Below are positions 24,741 through 33,543 of a stretch of DNA of 64,000 nt, piece by piece; within the stretch, counting starts at the first letter, position 1, and every line of letters begins with the position of its first letter. The translations under genes were made by a program, and so were the position numbers. The notes below the pieces were generated by a model. That model searched no databases. It was not told the DNA's origin and worked only from the letters and a program-made list of their open reading frames with translations. The DNA comes from Caballeronia pedi (GTDB lineage: Bacteria; Pseudomonadota; Gammaproteobacteria; Burkholderiales; Burkholderiaceae), in NCBI RefSeq assembly GCF_001544915.2, contig NZ_FCOE02000023.1:61451-125450 (forward strand). Reading direction: 5' to 3'.

Positions 24741-25712
24741 ATGCGTGCAATCGTCCTCGAAAAGTTCGGCGGACTCGACAGCCTCGTCTATACGGAGATT
24801 CCGGAGCCGGAACCGTTGGAAGGACATGTCGTCATCGAGATCAAGGCGTTCGGCATCAACCACGCCGAAATGCACATGCGGCGCGGTGAATGGGCCGAAG
24901 CCGCGAAGGTCAGCGGCATCGAATGCGTGGGTATCGTGAAGTCGTGTCCGGGCGGCGAGTTTGCCGTCGGTGCGAAAGTGGCCGCGCTGATGGGCGGGCT
25001 CGGGCGCACCATCAACGGAAGTTATGCGCAATTCACGCGCGCGCCGGTCTCGAACGTGGCGCTGATCGAATCGGACTTGCCGTGGGCCGAGTTGGCCGCG
25101 ATTCCCGAAACCTATGCGACAGCGTGGACGTGCCTGTTTCGCAACCTTGAAATCGAGCAAGGCCAGACGGTCGTGATTCGCGGCGCGACGTCGTCGTTCG
25201 GTCAGGCGGCCGTGAATCTCGCGGTGAACGCGGGCGTGAAGGTCATCGCGACGACGCGTAATCGCGCGCGCATCGCGAAGCTCGAAGCGCTGGGCGTATC
25301 GCGTGTCGAACTCGAAGGACCGGATCTGAGCGCGCGCATCGCTGAAGTGAAAGAGATCGATGCCGTGCTCGATCTCGTCGGCAACAGCACGATTCTCGAT
25401 TCACTCGCGATGCTGCGTCGCGGTGGCCGCGCGTGTCTCGCGGGCTGGCTCGGCGGCCTCGCGCCCATCGCGGACTTCAATCCGCTCTTGCAGATGTCGA
25501 GCGGCGTGCATCTGACCTTCTTCGGCAGCTTTGTGTTCGGTACGCCGGGCTTCCCGCTCTCCGATGTGCCTTTGCAAGCAATCGCGGCAGACATCGCCGC
25601 GGGCCGCTTCGACGCGAAGCCGTCACGTGTGTTTTCCTTCGATGACATTCGCGAAGCGCATCGCGTGATGGAAGCGAATGAAGCAAACGGAAAGATGGTC
25701 GTCGTTCACTGA
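24741..25712 (+). CDS. MDR superfamily zinc-independent NADPH:quinone-type oxidoreductase
   Basis: The start at 24741 follows AAGGAG at good distance and gives 323 residues, the normal length for quinone oxidoreductase-like MDR proteins. The coenzyme fold has GATSSFGQAAVNLAVNAG. The structural-zinc cysteine cluster of alcohol dehydrogenases is absent. These enzymes reduce quinones, enones or short-chain alkenals with NADPH. It lies 26 bp after the hydrolase gene and 16 bp before the SDR gene, so it is clearly in the operon. Longer upstream frames overlap the hydrolase gene in another frame and are rejected. Confidence 0.9.
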   Translation: MRAIVLEKFGGLDSLVYTEIPEPEPLEGHVVIEIKAFGINHAEMHMRRGEWAEAAKVSGIECVGIVKSCPGGEFAVGAKVAALMGGLGRTINGSYAQFTRAPVSNVALIESDLPWAELAAIPETYATAWTCLFRNLEIEQGQTVVIRGATSSFGQAAVNLAVNAGVKVIATTRNRARIAKLEALGVSRVELEGPDLSARIAEVKEIDAVLDLVGNSTILDSLAMLRRGGRACLAGWLGGLAPIADFNPLLQMSSGVHLTFFGSFVFGTPGFPLSDVPLQAIAADIAAGRFDAKPSRVFSFDDIREAHRVMEANEANGKMVVVH

Positions 25713-25728
25713 AAACGGGAGAAAGGAT

Positions 25729-26499
25729 ATGTCCAAGAAAGTAGCGATCGTCACGGGTGCGAGTCAGGGCATCGGACGTTCGACCGCGATCCGTCTCGCA
25801 AGCGATTTCGATTCGCTCGTGCTCGTCGCGCGCAATCGCGCGAATCTCGATGAAACCGCGCGAATGGCGGAACAAGCCGGCGCCAGCACGCTCGCGATCG
25901 ATATCGATCTGGCGCTGCCCGAAGCCGCGCAGGAAGTCGTCGATCGAGCGCTCGCCGCGTTCGGTCCCATCGACGCGCTGCTCAATATCGCGGGCGCTGT
26001 GCCGCAAATCGATCTGTTCGACATGACCGACGAACAATGGGACGCAGGCTTCGCGCTGAAGCTGCATGGCGCGCGGAGGCTGACGGTCGCGGCGTGGCCT
26101 TCGTTGAAGGAAACATCGGGATCGGTCGTGTTGATGTCGGGCAATTCGGCGCTGTTTCCCAAGGCGCCGTATGCGGCGGTCGGCACGATCAACGCGGCGA
26201 TCGTCGCATTGGCGAAGGCGTTTTCCGATCGCGGCATCGCGGACGGCGTGCAAGTGAATAGCGTATTGCCCGGTCCCGTGATGACGGGACGACGCCGCTC
26301 GTATCTCGAACATTGGGCGCCGCTGCATGACATGAGCGTCGAGGAAGCGACCGCGCGCTTTCCCGCTGAAGCCGGCATCGCGCGTTACGGCAAGCCGGAA
26401 GAGATCGCCGAGTTGATGGCGTTTCTCGTCTCGCCCGCCGCGAAGTGGATGACGGGCAGCACGCTGCGAATGGACGGCGGCGAAGTGAAATCCGTGTGA
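25729..26499 (+). CDS. SDR family protein lacking the canonical YxxxK pair
   Basis: The start at 25729 follows GAAAGG and gives 256 residues. The Rossmann motif TGASQGIGRSTAI and NIAGAVPQ (the NNAG-like motif) show a classical SDR fold, and VNSVLPGPVMTGRR is the usual later segment. Where active SDRs have YxxxK, this protein reads PYAAVGTINAAIVALAKAF. Aligned by the following helix, neither the Tyr nor the Lys is at its expected place. It may bind NAD(P) yet use other chemistry, or be a partner or sensor protein. Third gene of the CGNR-linked operon. Confidence 0.88.
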   Translation: MSKKVAIVTGASQGIGRSTAIRLASDFDSLVLVARNRANLDETARMAEQAGASTLAIDIDLALPEAAQEVVDRALAAFGPIDALLNIAGAVPQIDLFDMTDEQWDAGFALKLHGARRLTVAAWPSLKETSGSVVLMSGNSALFPKAPYAAVGTINAAIVALAKAFSDRGIADGVQVNSVLPGPVMTGRRRSYLEHWAPLHDMSVEEATARFPAEAGIARYGKPEEIAELMAFLVSPAAKWMTGSTLRMDGGEVKSV

Positions 26500-26604
26500 T
26501 AACGGTCTTGCGTAGACGCAAAGGTTCCGCACGCTGAACCCTTGCAAACTCTGCGCATTCCTCGTATGGTCGGCGCGTTGCACGATTCTCCTCGACGACC
26601 GACC

Positions 26605-27498
26605 ATGCGCATCGCCCCGCTTCCTCCGCTGCAATGTCTCATCGCCTTCGAAGCCGCCGTGCGTCATGCGAGCTTCACGAAGGCCGCCGCCGAACTGCAT
26701 CTCACGCAAAGCGCGATCAGCCGCCAGATCCAGCAACTCGAAGAATTTCTCGGTCGCTCGCTGTTCGTGCGCGAGCACCGCGCGTTGCGGCTCACGCTCG
26801 CGGGCGAGCAGTACGCGAGCCAGGTGCAGACGATTCTCGCGCATTGCGCCGAAGCCACGCACGATGTGATGAAGCATCACGGCGACATGGCGCTGACGAT
26901 CGCGTGCTCGTCCGGCGTTGCCGTGCTGTGGCTCACGCCGCAATTGCCGCGCTTTCGCGCCGCGCATCCGAACGTGAACCTTCGGCTCATCGTGCGCGAT
27001 GGCCTCGCGACGATGACGGCCGCCGAGTTCGATGTCGGCGTCTACTACGTTCGTCAGGAACTCGCCTCGCATTTCAGCGCGCGGCGTCTGTATGACGAAG
27101 AAGTCTTTCCGGTTTGCGCGCCCGCGTATCTCGCGGGCCGCTCGCTGAGGCTCGCGGATCTCGCGCACGAAACGCTGCTCGTGCTCGAAGACGGCCAGCG
27201 GCAGTGGATGTCATGGTCCGAACTCTTTCGGCAGAACGGCCTGGATATGCCGAAGTCGCCGCGCACGATCACGATCAATCACTATCCGCAGCTGGTGCAG
27301 ATGGCGATACTCGGTCAGGGCGTCGCGCTCGGCTGGAAACACATGATCGATCCATGCATCGACGAAGGGCTGCTCGTACGCGTGACGCGCGAATCGGCGA
27401 GTCATGGCGGCGGCTACTATGTCATCACGCCGAGCGACCGTGCGCAGAATCAGGCCGCGCGGATCTTCACGCGCTGGCTCTTCGAACAGGCCGGATGA
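26605..27498 (+). CDS. LysR family transcriptional regulator, GcvA-like
   Basis: The ATG at 26605 gives 297 residues beginning MRIAPLPPLQCLIAFEAAVRH, a typical GcvA-type start; an upstream ATG at 26542 is less likely. The helix-turn-helix is FTKAAAELHLTQSAISRQIQQ. The sensor domain is of the GcvA/AmpR class. It lies 105 bp after the SDR gene and 118 bp before the MHS transporter gene on the same strand. It may control the transporter-amidohydrolase pair downstream or the operon upstream. The position alone does not decide. Confidence 0.9.
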   Translation: MRIAPLPPLQCLIAFEAAVRHASFTKAAAELHLTQSAISRQIQQLEEFLGRSLFVREHRALRLTLAGEQYASQVQTILAHCAEATHDVMKHHGDMALTIACSSGVAVLWLTPQLPRFRAAHPNVNLRLIVRDGLATMTAAEFDVGVYYVRQELASHFSARRLYDEEVFPVCAPAYLAGRSLRLADLAHETLLVLEDGQRQWMSWSELFRQNGLDMPKSPRTITINHYPQLVQMAILGQGVALGWKHMIDPCIDEGLLVRVTRESASHGGGYYVITPSDRAQNQAARIFTRWLFEQAG

Positions 27499-27616
27499 TC
27501 CGTTCGCATGCGTCCAGCGCATGCATGCATGCGAATCTTTCGTTTCAGAAACAAATCTCCCCGTACTTAGCATGTCGTCATGCAAGGGAGACTTATTTCT
27601 GGAGGAGGATCGTCCG

Positions 27617-28918
27617 ATGCAAGGAACACTGTCACCCGCCACGCCGCACGCGCCCGCTCTCGGGACGCAGCGGCGGCGCGCCATCATCGCCACGGTGCTC
27701 GGCAACGGGCTCGAATGGTTCGACTTCACCGTCTATAGCTTCTTCGCGGTCACCATCGCGAAGCTGTTCTTTCCCACCGGCAACGAGCTGACCTCGGTGC
27801 TGCTCACCGTGGCGACCTTCGGTGTCGGCTTCTTCATGCGGCCCGTGGGCGGCATCGTGCTCGGCGTCTATGCCGACAAGGTCGGACGCAAGGCCGCGCT
27901 TTCGCTCACCATTCTGCTGATGGCGTTCGGCACCGCGCTCATCGGCATCGCGCCGACGTTTGAACAGGCCGGCCTCTTCGCGCCGCTCGTCATCGTCGTC
28001 GCGCGGCTGTTACAGGGCTTCTCCGCAGGCGGAGAAATGGGCGGCGCCACGGCCTTTCTCACCGAATACGCACCGCCCGAAAAGCGCGCGTTCTATTCGA
28101 GCTGGATTCAATCGAGCATCGGCTTTGCCGTGCTGCTCGGCGCGGCCACCGGCGCATTCGTGACCTCGTCGCTCGACGCTGCCGCACTCAATAGCTGGGG
28201 CTGGCGCGTGCCGTTCCTGCTCGGGATCATCGTCGGTCCGGTCGGGTATTACATCCGCAGCCATATCGAGGAAACGCCCGCGTTCGCCGCCGTCAGCGAC
28301 GAAGCAAAGGCGAAGTCGCCGCTCGCCGAAGTGCTGTCGAACTTCCCGCGCGAAACCTTCGCGAGCTTTTCGATGGTGATTCTCTGGACCGTCTGCACCT
28401 ACGTGCTGCTCTTCTATATGCCGACGTACTCCGTGCGCACGCTGCATCTGCCGCAATCGACGGGCCTCGTCGCCGGCATGATGGGCGGCGTCATGATCAT
28501 GTGTTTCTCGCCGGTGATCGGCACGCTCGCCGACCGTTACGGCCGTCGCCCCTTCCTCTCCGGCGCCGCGCTCGCGATCCTCGTGCTCGCCTGGCCGATG
28601 TTCGCGTGGATCAACGCCGCGCCCGGCCTCGCCTCGCTGCTCGTGTTTCAGGCGGTGTTCGGCGTGCTGATCGCGGCTTACACCGGTCCGATTCTCGCCG
28701 CGTTCGCCGAGCTGTTCCCGACCAAGGTGCTTTCGACCGGCCTGTCCGTCGCGTACAACTTCGCCGTGACGATCTTCGGCGGCTTCGCGCCGTTCCTCAT
28801 CACCTGGCTCATCGCGAAGACCGGCAGCAACATGGCGCCTGCGATCTACGTGATGATCGCCGCGGCGATCAGCTTCGCGGGCACGCGCTTCATCAAGGAC
28901 GCCGCGCAGCGCGTCTGA
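27617..28918 (+). CDS. MFS transporter of the metabolite:H+ symporter (MHS) family
   Basis: The start at 27617 is supported by GGAGGAGGAT upstream and gives 433 residues with twelve membrane segments. VLGNGLEWFDFTVYSFFAV in helix 1 and MRPVGGIVLGVYADKVGRK in the helix 2-3 loop are typical of the MHS family (citrate, alpha-ketoglutarate, proline/betaine, shikimate carriers). RLLQGFSAGGEMGGATAFL is the helix 4 motif. It imports an organic acid or betaine with protons across the inner membrane. The amidohydrolase gene starts 22 bp downstream and probably handles the imported compound. Confidence 0.92.
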   Translation: MQGTLSPATPHAPALGTQRRRAIIATVLGNGLEWFDFTVYSFFAVTIAKLFFPTGNELTSVLLTVATFGVGFFMRPVGGIVLGVYADKVGRKAALSLTILLMAFGTALIGIAPTFEQAGLFAPLVIVVARLLQGFSAGGEMGGATAFLTEYAPPEKRAFYSSWIQSSIGFAVLLGAATGAFVTSSLDAAALNSWGWRVPFLLGIIVGPVGYYIRSHIEETPAFAAVSDEAKAKSPLAEVLSNFPRETFASFSMVILWTVCTYVLLFYMPTYSVRTLHLPQSTGLVAGMMGGVMIMCFSPVIGTLADRYGRRPFLSGAALAILVLAWPMFAWINAAPGLASLLVFQAVFGVLIAAYTGPILAAFAELFPTKVLSTGLSVAYNFAVTIFGGFAPFLITWLIAKTGSNMAPAIYVMIAAAISFAGTRFIKDAAQRV

Positions 28919-28940
28919 GTCAAACAACGAGGTAATTGCA

Positions 28941-30167
28941 ATGACCACTATCGTCATCCAGGGCGGCAACGTGCTCGATCTCGAGCGCGGCGAGTTGCTC
29001 GAACATCATCATGTCGTGATCGAGGGCGAGCGCATCGTCGAAGTGACGGACCGTCCCGTCGATATGCCGAACGCGCGCGTGATCGATGCGAAGGGCAAGA
29101 CCGTGATGCCCGGTTTCATCGACTGTCACGTTCACGTGCTCGCATCCAACGCGAATCTCGGCGCGAACGCGGCGCAGCCGAACATTCTCGCGGCCATTCG
29201 CTCGCTGCCGATTCTCGCGGCGATGCTCTCGCGCGGCTTCACGAGCGTGCGCGACGCGGGCGGCGCCGACTGGGCGCTGATGCAGGCGGTCGAAACCGGC
29301 CTCGTGCCGGGGCCGCGCATTTTCCCGTCGGGCAAGGCGCTGTCGCAGACGGGCGGCCACGGCGATTTCCGTCCGCGCAACGATCTGCTGGAACCGTGCT
29401 CATGCTGCTTTCGCGCCGGTGCGATCGCGCGCGTGGTCGATGGCGTGGATGCCGTGCGTCTCGCCGTGCGCGAGGAAATCCAGAAGGGCGCGACGCAGAT
29501 CAAGATCATGGCGTCGGGCGGCGTCGCTTCGCCGACTGATCCGATCAACAACACGCAATACTCGGAGGACGAGATTCGCGCGATCGTCGCGGAAGCCGAA
29601 GCCGCGAACACCTACGTGATGGCCCATGCGTACACGGGCCGCGCGATCGCGCGCGCGGTGCGTTGCGGCGTGCGCACGATCGAGCACGGCAATCTCGTCG
29701 ATGAAGCCGCCGCAAGCCTGATGCGCGAACACGGCGCGTTCGTGGTGCCGACGCTCGTCACCTACGATGCCCTCGCGAAGCACGGCGCGCAATACGGCCT
29801 GCCGCCCGAGTCGGTGGCGAAGGTCGCATCCGTGCAGCGGGCCGGACGCGAATCGCTCGAAATCTACGCGCGCGCCGGCGTGCCGATGGGTTTCGGCTCG
29901 GACCTCCTCGGCGAGATGCACGAGTTTCAGTCGGGCGAATTCCGCATTCGCGCGGACGTGCTCGGCAATCTGGAAGCGCTGCGCTCCGCGACGACGATCG
30001 CGGCGGACATCGTCGGCATGAAGGGCAAGCTCGGCACGATCGCGGCGGGTGCAACCGCGGACGTGCTGATCGTCGATGGCAATCCGCTGAAGGATATCGA
30101 GGCAGTGTCGGGCAATGGCGAGCGCATCGAAGTCGTGCTTCAGGCGGGCAAGGTCGTCAAGTCCTGA
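28941..30167 (+). CDS. Metal-dependent amidohydrolase family protein
   Basis: The 408-residue enzyme has the amidohydrolase metal motif GFIDCHVHVLA at about residue 55, later His residues in VMAHAYTGRAI and RTIEHGNLVDE, and a metal Asp in MGFGSDLLGEM. It resembles the imidazolonepropionase/Xaa-Pro dipeptidase-like branch, with the lysine candidate in GATQIKIMASGGV. Members hydrolyse cyclic amides, dipeptides or organophosphates. It forms a pair with the MHS transporter. Its end overlaps the convergent dehydrogenase gene by 11 bp. The substrate is not known. Confidence 0.9.
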   Translation: MTTIVIQGGNVLDLERGELLEHHHVVIEGERIVEVTDRPVDMPNARVIDAKGKTVMPGFIDCHVHVLASNANLGANAAQPNILAAIRSLPILAAMLSRGFTSVRDAGGADWALMQAVETGLVPGPRIFPSGKALSQTGGHGDFRPRNDLLEPCSCCFRAGAIARVVDGVDAVRLAVREEIQKGATQIKIMASGGVASPTDPINNTQYSEDEIRAIVAEAEAANTYVMAHAYTGRAIARAVRCGVRTIEHGNLVDEAAASLMREHGAFVVPTLVTYDALAKHGAQYGLPPESVAKVASVQRAGRESLEIYARAGVPMGFGSDLLGEMHEFQSGEFRIRADVLGNLEALRSATTIAADIVGMKGKLGTIAAGATADVLIVDGNPLKDIEAVSGNGERIEVVLQAGKVVKS

Positions 30168-31176
30168 GCGTATCCACGCAAGCCCGCAGTTGCTCGACGA
30201 GCGACGCGGGCAATTCGATGCCCTCGCGCGCCGACTGCGCGGCCACGTCATGGCGCCGATAACCCGGCAGGCGCACGCCTTCATCGGCGAGCATCAGTTC
30301 GATCAATGTCTCGATGCGTTCGAGATACGCGTCGTTGCCCGCGAGCGCGCCCGGATCGATGATCCAGAACAGATGGCCCACGCGCGAGCGCTTGCCTTCG
30401 GCCGTCAGGAACGATCCCGCTTCCGCGCCGAACTGCGCGCCTGCCAGCGCCGCCGCGAGCAGTTCCACCATCAACGCCAGCATTGCGCCCTTCGCGCCGC
30501 CGAAGGGCAGCATCATGCCGTTCAACGCGGCATGCGCGTCGGTGGTCGGCTCGCCGTCGGCGGTCGTGGCCCAGCCTTCGGGAATCGGCTTGCCGTCGCG
30601 CGCGGCGACCATGATCTTGCCGCGCGCCACTTGCGACAAGGACAGATCGATCATCAGCGGCTTGCCGTTCACGCGCGGGAATACGGCGGCAATCGGATTC
30701 GTGCCGAACAGCGGTCGCGAGCCGCCCCATGCGGGCATCGAGCCGGGCGCGTTGCTGAACGCGAGACCGACGAGCCCCGCTTCGCCCACGGCTTCGAGGT
30801 GATACGCGCCCGCGCCGAAATGATGACTGCGCGTGATGCTCGCCGCCGCCGTGCCGAACGTGCGCGCGCGTTCGATGCCTGTGGCGATCGCGAGCTCGCA
30901 CGCGGCGAACGCGAGGCCATCGGCGGCATCGACGAGAAACGCCGCGCCCTTGTCGCGCACGATGTGCGGTACCGCGGCCGGATCGACGCGGCCGTTGCGC
31001 AATTGCGCGAGATACATCGGCAGGCGCGCGACGCCGTGTGATGCGAGCCCGTGTGTGTCGGCATAGACGAGCGCTTTCGCGGTGGCTTCGGCGGTTGCTT
31101 CGGTTGAACCCGCTGCGAGCAATGCGCTGTGTGCAATGCGATGAAGCGCCTCGGGGGTCAGTGTTTCGTGATTCAT
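30157..31176 (-). CDS. Ldh family (malate/lactate/ureidoglycolate-type) dehydrogenase
   Basis: The protein has about 339 residues from the ATG at 31176 (MNHETLTPEAL); a start at 31182 is equally possible. The pattern ADTHGLASHGVARLPMYL, SHHFGAGAYHLEAV and SNAPGSMPAWGG marks the unusual Ldh/MDH2 NAD(P)-dependent dehydrogenase family, which lacks a Rossmann fold. The conserved His in SHHFGAGAYH is the usual catalytic residue. Known substrates are sulfolactate, ureidoglycolate, delta-piperideine-2-carboxylate and 2,3-diketo-L-gulonate. It is convergent with the amidohydrolase gene. It could belong to the same pathway, but transcription is separate. Confidence 0.88.
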   Translation of the reverse strand: MNHETLTPEALHRIAHSALLAAGSTEATAEATAKALVYADTHGLASHGVARLPMYLAQLRNGRVDPAAVPHIVRDKGAAFLVDAADGLAFAACELAIATGIERARTFGTAAASITRSHHFGAGAYHLEAVGEAGLVGLAFSNAPGSMPAWGGSRPLFGTNPIAAVFPRVNGKPLMIDLSLSQVARGKIMVAARDGKPIPEGWATTADGEPTTDAHAALNGMMLPFGGAKGAMLALMVELLAAALAGAQFGAEAGSFLTAEGKRSRVGHLFWIIDPGALAGNDAYLERIETLIELMLADEGVRLPGYRRHDVAAQSAREGIELPASLVEQLRACVDTLRT

Positions 31177-31287
31177 GTCCAAAGTATCCTGATGCCCGTG
31201 AGACGACAGTGTAGCGGTACTCGTATAGCCAGAAAACGGTAGAGTATGGGCTCACCCGGTCGTGCATCGTTTTTCGTGAGGTCACAC

Positions 31288-31668
31288 ATGAAACTCGCAT
31301 TCAAGGCATTGCTGCTCGTCTCGCTCGCAAGTCCGCTCTATTGCGCGGCTCAATCGAAAGGATGCGATGCGAAGCGCAGTTCGATCGAACAGGAAATCGC
31401 GTATGCGCGCGCGCATGGCAATGCGAATCGCGTGGACGGGCTGGAAACGGCGCTCGCGCGTCTGAATGCCAATTGCACGGATGAGTCGCTCAAGAGCGAG
31501 GCCCAGCGCAAGGTCGCGGCGGCGCAAAAGAAACTCGACGAACGTCAGCACGATCTTCAGAAAGCGAAAAGCGAAGGCAAGAGCGCGAAGAAGATCGCGG
31601 AGCGGCAACACAAGGTCGATGAAGCCCATGCGGACCTGGAGCGTGCACAAACCGAAGCAAACGAGTAA
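31288..31668 (+). CDS. DUF1090 family periplasmic protein
   Basis: The start at 31288 (MKLAFKALLLVSLASPLYCAAQ) begins a signal peptide; an earlier in-frame ATG at 31246 is unlikely. The mature part is a charged helical protein with CDAKRSSIEQEIAYARAHGN, ANCTDESLK and a C-terminal coiled coil rich in Lys, Gln and Glu. This is the DUF1090 pattern (YqjC-like), of unknown function in the periplasm. Two conserved cysteines probably form a disulphide. It is a single gene with the divergent dehydrogenase gene upstream and a MEKHLA gene 35 bp downstream. Confidence 0.85.
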   Translation: MKLAFKALLLVSLASPLYCAAQSKGCDAKRSSIEQEIAYARAHGNANRVDGLETALARLNANCTDESLKSEAQRKVAAAQKKLDERQHDLQKAKSEGKSAKKIAERQHKVDEAHADLERAQTEANE

Positions 31669-31703
31669 GGTTATCGGCTTCTGTCCATTCGATTCATTGC
31701 ACG

Positions 31704-32162
31704 ATGCAGCCCACCGATTCCGACTTCTTCACGCTTCTCGACGAAAGCTATACACGTTTGCTGGGAACGTCGCTGGTTCCCGATCGAGACATGAGTTCCG
31801 CCGAAGCCGCGCGCTGGCTCTATGAAGACGCGCCCTTCGGCATTCTCGCGCACGACACGCAGGCCGATCCTGTTTTCGTCTATGGCAATCTGCGCGCGCA
31901 ACGGCTGTTCGGCTATACGTGGAACGAATTGACGGCGTTGCCCTCGCGACTCTCTGCGGAAGCGCCCGAACGCAGTGAACGTCAGGCGTTTCTCGAACAG
32001 GTGACGCGTGATGGGTATGTCGATGGTTATCGGGGCGTTCGCGTCAGGAAGACGGGCGAGAGATTCTGGATCGAGCGCGCGACTGTGTGGCAGTTGTTTG
32101 ATCGCGATGGCGTGTATCGCGGGCAGGCGGCGATGATTCCTCACGTGAGTGATATTGCCTGA
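31704..32162 (+). CDS. MEKHLA domain-containing protein
   Basis: The 152-residue protein matches the PAS-like MEKHLA domain: ILAHDTQADPVFVYGNLRAQ, FGYTWNELTALPSRLSAE, and the central VDGYRGVRVRKTGERFWIE followed by ATVWQLFD. The domain also occurs at the C-terminus of plant HD-ZIP III proteins. Bacterial single-domain copies are uncharacterised and are thought to bind a small ligand. It has no signal peptide and no DNA-binding domain. It overlaps the convergent NmrA-like gene by 22 bp. Confidence 0.82.
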   Translation: MQPTDSDFFTLLDESYTRLLGTSLVPDRDMSSAEAARWLYEDAPFGILAHDTQADPVFVYGNLRAQRLFGYTWNELTALPSRLSAEAPERSERQAFLEQVTRDGYVDGYRGVRVRKTGERFWIERATVWQLFDRDGVYRGQAAMIPHVSDIA

Positions 32163-33022
32163 GGCTTGGCAACGAGCTTGCGAATCACATCGACGAGCGC
32201 AATCGTCCCCTTGACGGTCTCTTCACGACGGCTTTCAAAATCGATCCAACCTTCGTTGAAGCCGTCGAGCATCAGGATGCGCGGCATCGGGTTCTTCATG
32301 CCCTGACTCACGAATAGCGCCTGCCACGTTTCGCGCGGAACCGCCTCCACTCGTACCGGCTTGCCAAGCACCTCCGCGAATGCCGCAGCGATATCGTTCG
32401 GACTCACACGTCCCGGGCCCTCTAGTTCGACGACACGCATCTCCGTCCAGTCTTCCTGCATCAGCCTTGCTGCAACTCCGCCGATATCGTCGGTAGCAAC
32501 CATCGGAATCGCGCGATCGAGCGGCTGCAGAAACGACTGCACGACGCCTTCGCCACGCGCGGCGTCGACATCCCATGCGCAGTTCTCCATGAACCAACCA
32601 GGACGCAGGAACGTGACAGGTATCGATTGCCGGCGAAGCGCATCTTCCAGCAGCGTGCGCTGCGTCAGCAAATTGGTCTGTGCGGCCTGAGCACCAATCG
32701 TCGACAGGCAAACGATCTTGCGCGGCTTCGCACGCGCCAGCGCCGCGATGATCGCATCGATGACTTCACGCGCTTCCGGAAAATCCGGTGCGGGATCGAA
32801 CTCCGGCGGCGGAAGAATGAACACGGCTTCGGCGCCTTCGAAGGCATCCGCGAGCGAGCCGATATCGGTCATGTTCGCGAGCGCGACATCGCATCCCCGC
32901 GCCGACCACGCCACCCCTTTTTTCTCATCGCGCACGACGGCGCGCACGGGCTTGCCCGCTTCCAGCAGCGCATTCGCGAGCGCGCCGCCGACTTGTCCAG
33001 TGATTCCAGTGATGACGTACAT
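32141..33022 (-). CDS. NmrA-like NAD(P)-binding protein (atypical SDR)
   Basis: The 293-residue protein starts with the atypical SDR dinucleotide motif ITGITGQVGGALANALLEAG. It then has VFILPPPEFDPAPDF and the FLRPGWFMENCAW segment of the NmrA/QOR2/azoreductase-like group. These proteins bind NADP and serve as redox sensors or quinone reductases. The classical YxxxK motif is not expected in this group. A large palindrome lies about 90 bp upstream of its start. It is monocistronic on present evidence. Confidence 0.9.
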   Translation of the reverse strand: MYVITGITGQVGGALANALLEAGKPVRAVVRDEKKGVAWSARGCDVALANMTDIGSLADAFEGAEAVFILPPPEFDPAPDFPEAREVIDAIIAALARAKPRKIVCLSTIGAQAAQTNLLTQRTLLEDALRRQSIPVTFLRPGWFMENCAWDVDAARGEGVVQSFLQPLDRAIPMVATDDIGGVAARLMQEDWTEMRVVELEGPGRVSPNDIAAAFAEVLGKPVRVEAVPRETWQALFVSQGMKNPMPRILMLDGFNEGWIDFESRREETVKGTIALVDVIRKLVAKPQAISLT

Positions 33023-33108
33023 GGTCCGGCTCCTTATGCAATCCGTTTGACTTCGATGGATCGCATGTTAGGGCTCGGACGCTTCGAGAAAAATGGCTTG
33101 CCGGTTAT

Positions 33109-33137
33109 GGCATCGATGACACGGTGTCATCGATGCC
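33109..33137. promoter_or_regulatory. 29-nt perfect inverted repeat near the NmrA-like promoter
   Basis: Arms GGCATCGATGACAC and GTGTCATCGATGCC of 14 bp flank one central base at 33123. It lies 2 bp from the stop of the minus-strand secreted-protein gene and 87 bp upstream of the NmrA-like start. It could be a repressor site for the NmrA-like gene or a terminator stem for the preceding gene. The near-zero loop favours a protein-binding site. A T run exists only about 14 bp beyond the stem. Confidence 0.5.
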
Positions 33138-33139
33138 GC

Positions 33140-33499
33140 TCAACGCCCCGGTCCGCTCTGTTCGATACAACTCAGCACGAGCGTGCTGTTTGCATCCGCT
33201 CCGGGACTCAGCATCGCGGTATGGAATTCGCTGTCCGTGCAGCGCCAGTCGACTCGCAGATCTTTTCTGCAAGCGCGAACGGCATCGCCGCCACGCGTTC
33301 GCGTCGGCACATATGCGCAGGTATCGCGGCCATCGCACTGGCGCGTCAGATCGCGCGTGGCGTTGCCGCTCGCGGCGCCGCAGTTCGCACCATACGTGCC
33401 GGTTACGACCATGATCGATCGTGCGTCCGCGCCCGACACGCCCGCCAGCATGACGAATCCCGCCATCGCGCAGGTCCGCCGAAAGCTATCCATGTGCAT
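33140..33499 (-). CDS. Secreted cysteine-rich protein, SUEL-lectin-like
   Basis: The ATG at 33499 follows AAGGAGG by 5 bp; a second in-frame ATG lies 6 bp on. The 119-residue product has a signal peptide ending about GADA. The mature part has a spaced cysteine pattern: GTYGANCGA, LTRQCDGRDTCAY, GGDAVRACRKDLRVDWRC and VLSC. This layout resembles the galactose/rhamnose-binding lectin (SUEL) domain, although the resemblance is weak. Disulphides and secretion suggest a periplasmic or extracellular binding protein. It is 44 bp from the GntR gene stop on the same strand and may share its transcript. Confidence 0.68.
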   Translation of the reverse strand: MHMDSFRRTCAMAGFVMLAGVSGADARSIMVVTGTYGANCGAASGNATRDLTRQCDGRDTCAYVPTRTRGGDAVRACRKDLRVDWRCTDSEFHTAMLSPGADANSTLVLSCIEQSGPGR

Positions 33500-33543
33500 G
33501 GCGTCCTCCTTCCGAAACACGCCCGATAGCTTCAATAGTACGC

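Noticed and set aside
26509..26522. TTGCGT-AG-ACGCAA hairpin after the SDR gene considered as a terminator
   Set aside because: The loop is too small and no T run follows, so termination is not supported.
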